Origin: Acinetobacter portensis
Lineage (GTDB): Bacteria > Pseudomonadota > Gammaproteobacteria > Pseudomonadales > Moraxellaceae
NCBI RefSeq assembly: GCF_009372215.1
Contig: NZ_LWRV01000047.1
Span: 1 to 64,000, forward strand
Reading direction: 5' to 3'
DNA length: 64,000 bases
In this document: one piece after another, positions 59,033 to 64,000 of the stretch
How positions within the stretch are numbered: the stretch's first letter is position 1
Layout of the letters: every line of letters begins with the position of its first letter
Notes under the pieces: model-generated
What the model saw: the letters and a program-made list of their open reading frames with translations, nothing else
Database searches by the model: none
What the model was told of the DNA's origin: nothing
Translations under genes and position numbers: made by a program

Positions 59033-59047
59033 ATTGGTCATACCAAT
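59033..59047. promoter_or_regulatory. LldR operator, promoter-upstream copy
   Basis: ATTGGT-CAT-ACCAAT is a 15-bp palindrome and a second copy of the operator core. Its centre is 104 bases from the other copy, close to ten helical turns, so the two would face the same side of the DNA. Confidence 0.7.
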
Positions 59048-59385
59048 TATTGTGCTTTTAAAAGTTCTGTTCATAACCACTTAATTTTTCAAAAATCAGT
59101 AAGTTATTGATTTTAATCACTATGAAAAATCCATGATTTTACAAAATCTGTTGCTTACAACTTTAGTCGATATAAGTGAATAATGGCTTTTGTAGATCGT
59201 TTAGATCTAGAGTAAAAAGCAAAGTACCCATCACTTTTCAAACTTTAATAAACGTTATTTATCATTATTTTATTTATTCTTAAAAATGCACATTTAAAAC
59301 TTTAATCTTATTATCCTCTTTCAAAACTGCTTATTTAGCTTCTATTGCAATTTTTAATGGTTTTAACAGCCATCTCACAAAATTA
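59048..59385. other. AT-rich intergenic region
   Basis: About 340 bases between the lactate promoter region and the EamA terminator. No gene, repeat or RNA-like structure is visible. Confidence 0.45.
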
Positions 59386-59418
59386 AAAAGCCACATTGCA
59401 TCAATTCAATATGGCTTT
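59386..59418 (-). terminator. terminator of the EamA exporter gene
   Basis: AAAGCCACATTG/CAATATGGCTTT (one mismatch) with an 8-base loop, continuing into TTTTT on the minus strand. Confidence 0.7.
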
Positions 59419-59433
59419 AAATGTTAAGGAAAA

Positions 59434-60351
59434 TTATCTCTGCTCATTACACAGCACATTCTCACCTCGTTTTTTTGATTTCATTTTGACAGAGCTAAAA
59501 ATGATACCGAAACAAATAAATACCGCTCCAATAATAATGTTCAAGGTTAGTGCCTCCCCCCATAACGCATATCCAAAAAATAAGCTTAAGATAGGAATAA
59601 CCATAATTGAAATGGATGCGACAACCGCATCAACCTGACTAACAATCCAATTCCACAGTGCAAAAGCAAATCCTGTTCCAATCACAGCAATATAAAACAG
59701 TAATCCATCATTCACTGGATTAAGCCAAACATGGGAATTAACTGGCTCAAAACAAAGTGATGCTAGCAATAAAATGACACCACCTAATAGCATTTGCCAA
59801 ATGGTCAATTTCATTTTGTCGTATGTAGCAAAATATTTTTTGCTATAAACCGTAGTCGTTGCCCAAAAAAAGCCCGAAACAATCAGAAATAATTGCCCAA
59901 ACAATGAGAAATTCAGATGAATATCATGTAACTGCGTCCAAAGTATTGAAATCAAACCACATGTTCCAAGAACTAATCCTAAAATTTTTTGCGCGGTTAA
60001 GCGTTCATTTAAAAAGTAATGTGCCAATATCCCAATAAAAATCGGCATAGTAAAAACCAAGATCGCAGAAAGCCCTGAATCGACAAACTGCATAGCAAAG
60101 GTTTGAGTTGCATAAAAACCAAAGCAAAGCAACATGCTAGAAATAATTAACCCTTTCCACTCTTCTCGAGCAGGAAAGACTGACCGCTTTAAAAGTAATT
60201 GAACGATAATTAAGGTGAAAGCAGCCAAGATCAGGCGCACTGAAATAAACAAAAATGGAGGGAATATTTGCAAACTATGTTTGACCAACCCCCACAACGA
60301 ACTCCAAACCAAACAAAGCAATCCAATTGCGCTCATGACTCTCAAATTCAT
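59434..60351 (-). CDS. EamA/DMT-superfamily transporter
   Basis: This 305-residue inner-membrane protein has about ten membrane segments in two EamA repeats (residues about 8-135 and 150-285) and a basic C-terminal tail. DMT exporters move amino acids, nucleotide-related metabolites or drugs outward. The divergent LysR gene probably regulates it. The substrate is unknown. Confidence 0.85.
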   Translation of the reverse strand: MNLRVMSAIGLLCLVWSSLWGLVKHSLQIFPPFLFISVRLILAAFTLIIVQLLLKRSVFPAREEWKGLIISSMLLCFGFYATQTFAMQFVDSGLSAILVFTMPIFIGILAHYFLNERLTAQKILGLVLGTCGLISILWTQLHDIHLNFSLFGQLFLIVSGFFWATTTVYSKKYFATYDKMKLTIWQMLLGGVILLLASLCFEPVNSHVWLNPVNDGLLFYIAVIGTGFAFALWNWIVSQVDAVVASISIMVIPILSLFFGYALWGEALTLNIIIGAVFICFGIIFSSVKMKSKKRGENVLCNEQR

Positions 60352-60532
60352 TATTTGTGCTCTGATGATTTAATTTGAAATTATTTTAAACAAAATAAAC
60401 CATCACGAATAATGTTATGTTTTAATATATCCATCATTTTTTTTAATACCATTAAATAAAATTTATTCCTAGATTATGTTATGCCTTGAATATGCATCAC
60501 GATCATAATGTTATTTTGCTTAAGGGGGCGCC

Positions 60533-61390
60533 ATGAATATCGACATTAACGACATCAAGTCTTTTGTTACCGTTGCCGAATTAAAAAGTATCACTGCTGC
60601 TGCCAATAAGCTGAACTACCTACAATCGAATATGACGGCTAAAATCAAAAAAATTGAAAATCACTATGACCGACAACTTTTTATTCGCCAACCGAAAGGT
60701 GTTGAACTCACTGAATCGGGATTACATTTATATAGCCAATATAAAAAAATGCTGTTTACTTGGGAAGAAACTGAAAACAAAATTCATCAACAAAAAAAAT
60801 TCTTACGCTTTGGAACCAATGCTAGTTTAGGTGGTATGCGTTTCTACCCTGCTTTTCAACAGCTTTATGAAACCTATCCAGACCTTTCGATTACCATGAA
60901 AACAGGCGCTACAGGTTTCATTGAAGATGAAATCTTACAAGGGCATTTAGATATTGCCTATATACTAGGAAAGCCCCAACACAAGAACCTGCAATACATT
61001 CATAAAGCAGATGACCACTTGGTTTTGATTGGAAAAAACTTAATTAACTCAAATGATTTTAGAGACGGAATTAATCATCAAAATATTTTATTGGCTTCAA
61101 CCGAATGTTGTTATGCCAAAACATTAGATCAACTCTATATTGATCATCAACTGAATAAAGGTCAGTTAACGCATATTTATGATTTGGAAGCTCTAATCCA
61201 ATTTACTCAGCTAGGCATGGGAATTTCAATGATTGCCAAGTCACTTATTTCAAAATATAAGATTCCATACTATATGGATATACCTGAGCAATATCGTAAT
61301 ATTGGACTGTATTTAATTGCACGTCATGATCACATATTCACACCTATTGAAAATCAATTTGTCGGACTAAATGATACGCGCCCCATCTAA
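60533..61390 (+). CDS. LysR-family regulator of the divergent exporter
   Basis: This 285-residue LysR regulator has its helix-turn-helix at residues about 14-38 (ELKSITAAANKLNYLQSNMTAKIKKIE) and a substrate-binding-like effector domain with GTNASLGGMRF. The divergent position relative to the EamA gene (about 180 bases between starts) is typical of a LysR regulator and its target. The inducer is unknown. A GGGGGCGCC stretch directly precedes the ATG. Confidence 0.85.
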   Translation: MNIDINDIKSFVTVAELKSITAAANKLNYLQSNMTAKIKKIENHYDRQLFIRQPKGVELTESGLHLYSQYKKMLFTWEETENKIHQQKKFLRFGTNASLGGMRFYPAFQQLYETYPDLSITMKTGATGFIEDEILQGHLDIAYILGKPQHKNLQYIHKADDHLVLIGKNLINSNDFRDGINHQNILLASTECCYAKTLDQLYIDHQLNKGQLTHIYDLEALIQFTQLGMGISMIAKSLISKYKIPYYMDIPEQYRNIGLYLIARHDHIFTPIENQFVGLNDTRPI

Positions 61391-62924
<1,534 letters not shown>

Positions 62925-62940
62925 GTTTTAGTTTGCGTTT

Positions 62941-62968
62941 AAAAAACCGCGCTTTTGCGCGGTTTTTT
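62941..62968 (+). terminator. terminator of argG
   Basis: AAAAAACCGCGC/GCGCGGTTTTTT with a TTTT loop, 17 bases after the argG stop. Confidence 0.9.
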
Positions 62969-63299
62969 ATTATCCCAAGAAAATAAATCTCTTTTAAGAT
63001 CAAAAAAATTAATAAAGGAGATCTTATATTTAAATTTTTTTTGATTTAAGCCAGCATCTATCTTTTATTTTGCTTATAGACTTGAAGTTAAAATAGAAGA
63101 TAAAACCAAGTCTGAAATTGTTTTTCTCACTTTAATAATGAAGAGTTTCCACTTTTAAATAGATCAAAACTTTAGTACTTAAGTTCCATCCACAAAAATA
63201 GCAAATATTTACTTAAATCTATCTCTTTATTCATTTTTGCGGTTACCAATTTCACCCCATTTCGATTATCATTTGTTTTATTTTTTAGTAAGAATTATT
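62969..63299. other. AT-rich intergenic region upstream of pyrC
   Basis: About 330 bases containing the pyrC promoter. An AAGGAG followed by ATCTTA at about 63016-63027 looks like a ribosome binding site but leads to no open frame. Nothing else stands out. Confidence 0.4.
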
Positions 63300-64000
63300 T
63301 TGAATACGATAACCTTGCTTCAACCCGATGATTGGCATGCTCACCTACGTGATGGACTCTCTCTAAAACGTACAGTACCTGATCTTGCAAAACAATTTTC
63401 TCGTGCAATCTGCATGCCGAACTTAGTTCCACCTGTTAAAACGGTGGAAGAAGCAGAAGCATATCGTAGTCGTATTATGGAGCACGTGCCTGAAGGTGTT
63501 CATTTTGACCCTCGCATGGTTCTTTACTTTACAGATCAAACATCTCCAAAAGAAATCTTAAAAATTAAGAATTCTGAAAATGTAAATGCAATTAAGCTTT
63601 ACCCTGCTGGCGCAACGACCAATTCAGACAATGGCGTAAGCGACATTAGTAAAGTTTATGCTGTTATTGAACAATTAGAAAAGCATCAAGTGCCATTATT
63701 GTTGCATGGTGAAGTTACACATAATCATGTCGATATTTTTGACCGTGAAAAACGCTTCTTAGATGAAGTACTTTCACCACTCATGAAACAATTTCCAGGT
63801 TTAAAACTTGTTTTAGAACACATTACAACAAGTGAAGCAGCTAACTTTGTTTTAGAGCACGATCGCAATGTGGCTGCAACTATCACACCTCAACATTTAT
63901 TATTTAATCGTAATGATATGTTGGTAGGTGGTGTTAAACCGCATTTCTACTGTTTGCCAATTTTAAAACGTCAAACACATCAGCAAACATTATTAGAAGT
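63300..64000 (+). CDS. pyrC: dihydroorotase, cut by the right window edge
   Basis: PyrC cyclises carbamoyl-aspartate to dihydroorotate in pyrimidine synthesis. About 233 of the expected 340-350 residues are visible: the zinc-binding [10 protein letters not shown], the carboxylated lysine in [24 protein letters not shown] and [16 protein letters not shown]. The conserved protein begins at a TTG codon (63300), since no ATG lies in frame before the HxH motif. The upstream site is a weak AGTAAG. Confidence 0.93.
   Translation, partial: MNTITLLQPDDWHAHLRDGLSLKRTVPDLAKQFSRAICMPNLVPPVKTVEEAEAYRSRIMEHVPEGVHFDPRMVLYFTDQTSPKEILKIKNSENVNAIKLYPAGATTNSDNGVSDISKVYAVIEQLEKHQVPLLLHGEVTHNHVDIFDREKRFLDEVLSPLMKQFPGLKLVLEHITTSEAANFVLEHDRNVAATITPQHLLFNRNDMLVGGVKPHFYCLPILKRQTHQQTLLE

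Overview
The window is a 64 kb stretch of an AT-rich gammaproteobacterial chromosome. Gene content, protein style and gene order point to Moraxellaceae, most likely an Acinetobacter species: the lepA-lepB-DUF4845-rnc-era block, a DesT/DesC/DesB-like desaturase locus, a tandem sbp sulfate cluster, and lldP-lldR-lldD-dld. This is judged from protein recognition alone; no database search was run. Most of the window is ordinary core genome on both strands, with one tRNA (Asn). Accessory or decaying DNA is confined to a few intergenic islands.

Left part (1-22 kb). The window opens with what looks like the end of an insertion sequence lying inside a gene for an exported protein. A desaturase/reductase operon follows with its divergent TetR regulator and operator-like palindromes, then a thioesterase, tRNA-Asn, miaE, pdxJ-recO, a small lipoprotein, and the era-rnc-DUF4845-lepB-lepA operon (ribosome maturation, RNA processing, protein export). 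Next come a periplasmic DegP-type protease, nadB (NAD synthesis), a histone-deacetylase-fold enzyme with an unknown partner, and tmk-mltG-pabC.

Middle (22-43 kb). A sulfate-import locus has two tandem sulfate-binding proteins, a serine hydrolase, CysT, CysW, CysA and a CysB-type regulator. It is followed by an outer-membrane barrel, dapD, queE-queC (queuosine), a peroxiredoxin, the amino-acid exporter ArgO with its regulator ArgP, an NMN adenylyltransferase, an enoyl-CoA hydratase, a nitroreductase and a secreted HAD phosphatase. A TctC-type solute-binding lipoprotein is broken exactly at its lipobox and lies next to an AbrB-family membrane protein.

Right part (43-64 kb). A three-hairpin intergenic element and a 42-residue membrane protein precede purL. 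Then come an M28 peptidase, dgt, ruvA-ruvB, an island with a 5' remnant of fadH and an unknown membrane-anchored protein, the lactate locus (dld, lldD, lldR, lldP) with a palindromic LldR operator on each side of the promoter, an EamA exporter with a LysR regulator, argG, and pyrC cut by the right edge.

No CRISPR array, prophage or complete transposon is visible. The least explained items are the unknown protein next to the deacetylase-fold enzyme, the orphan TctC/AbrB pair, the three-hairpin element, the 115-bp inverted-repeat element between dld and lldD, and the ruvB-dld island.
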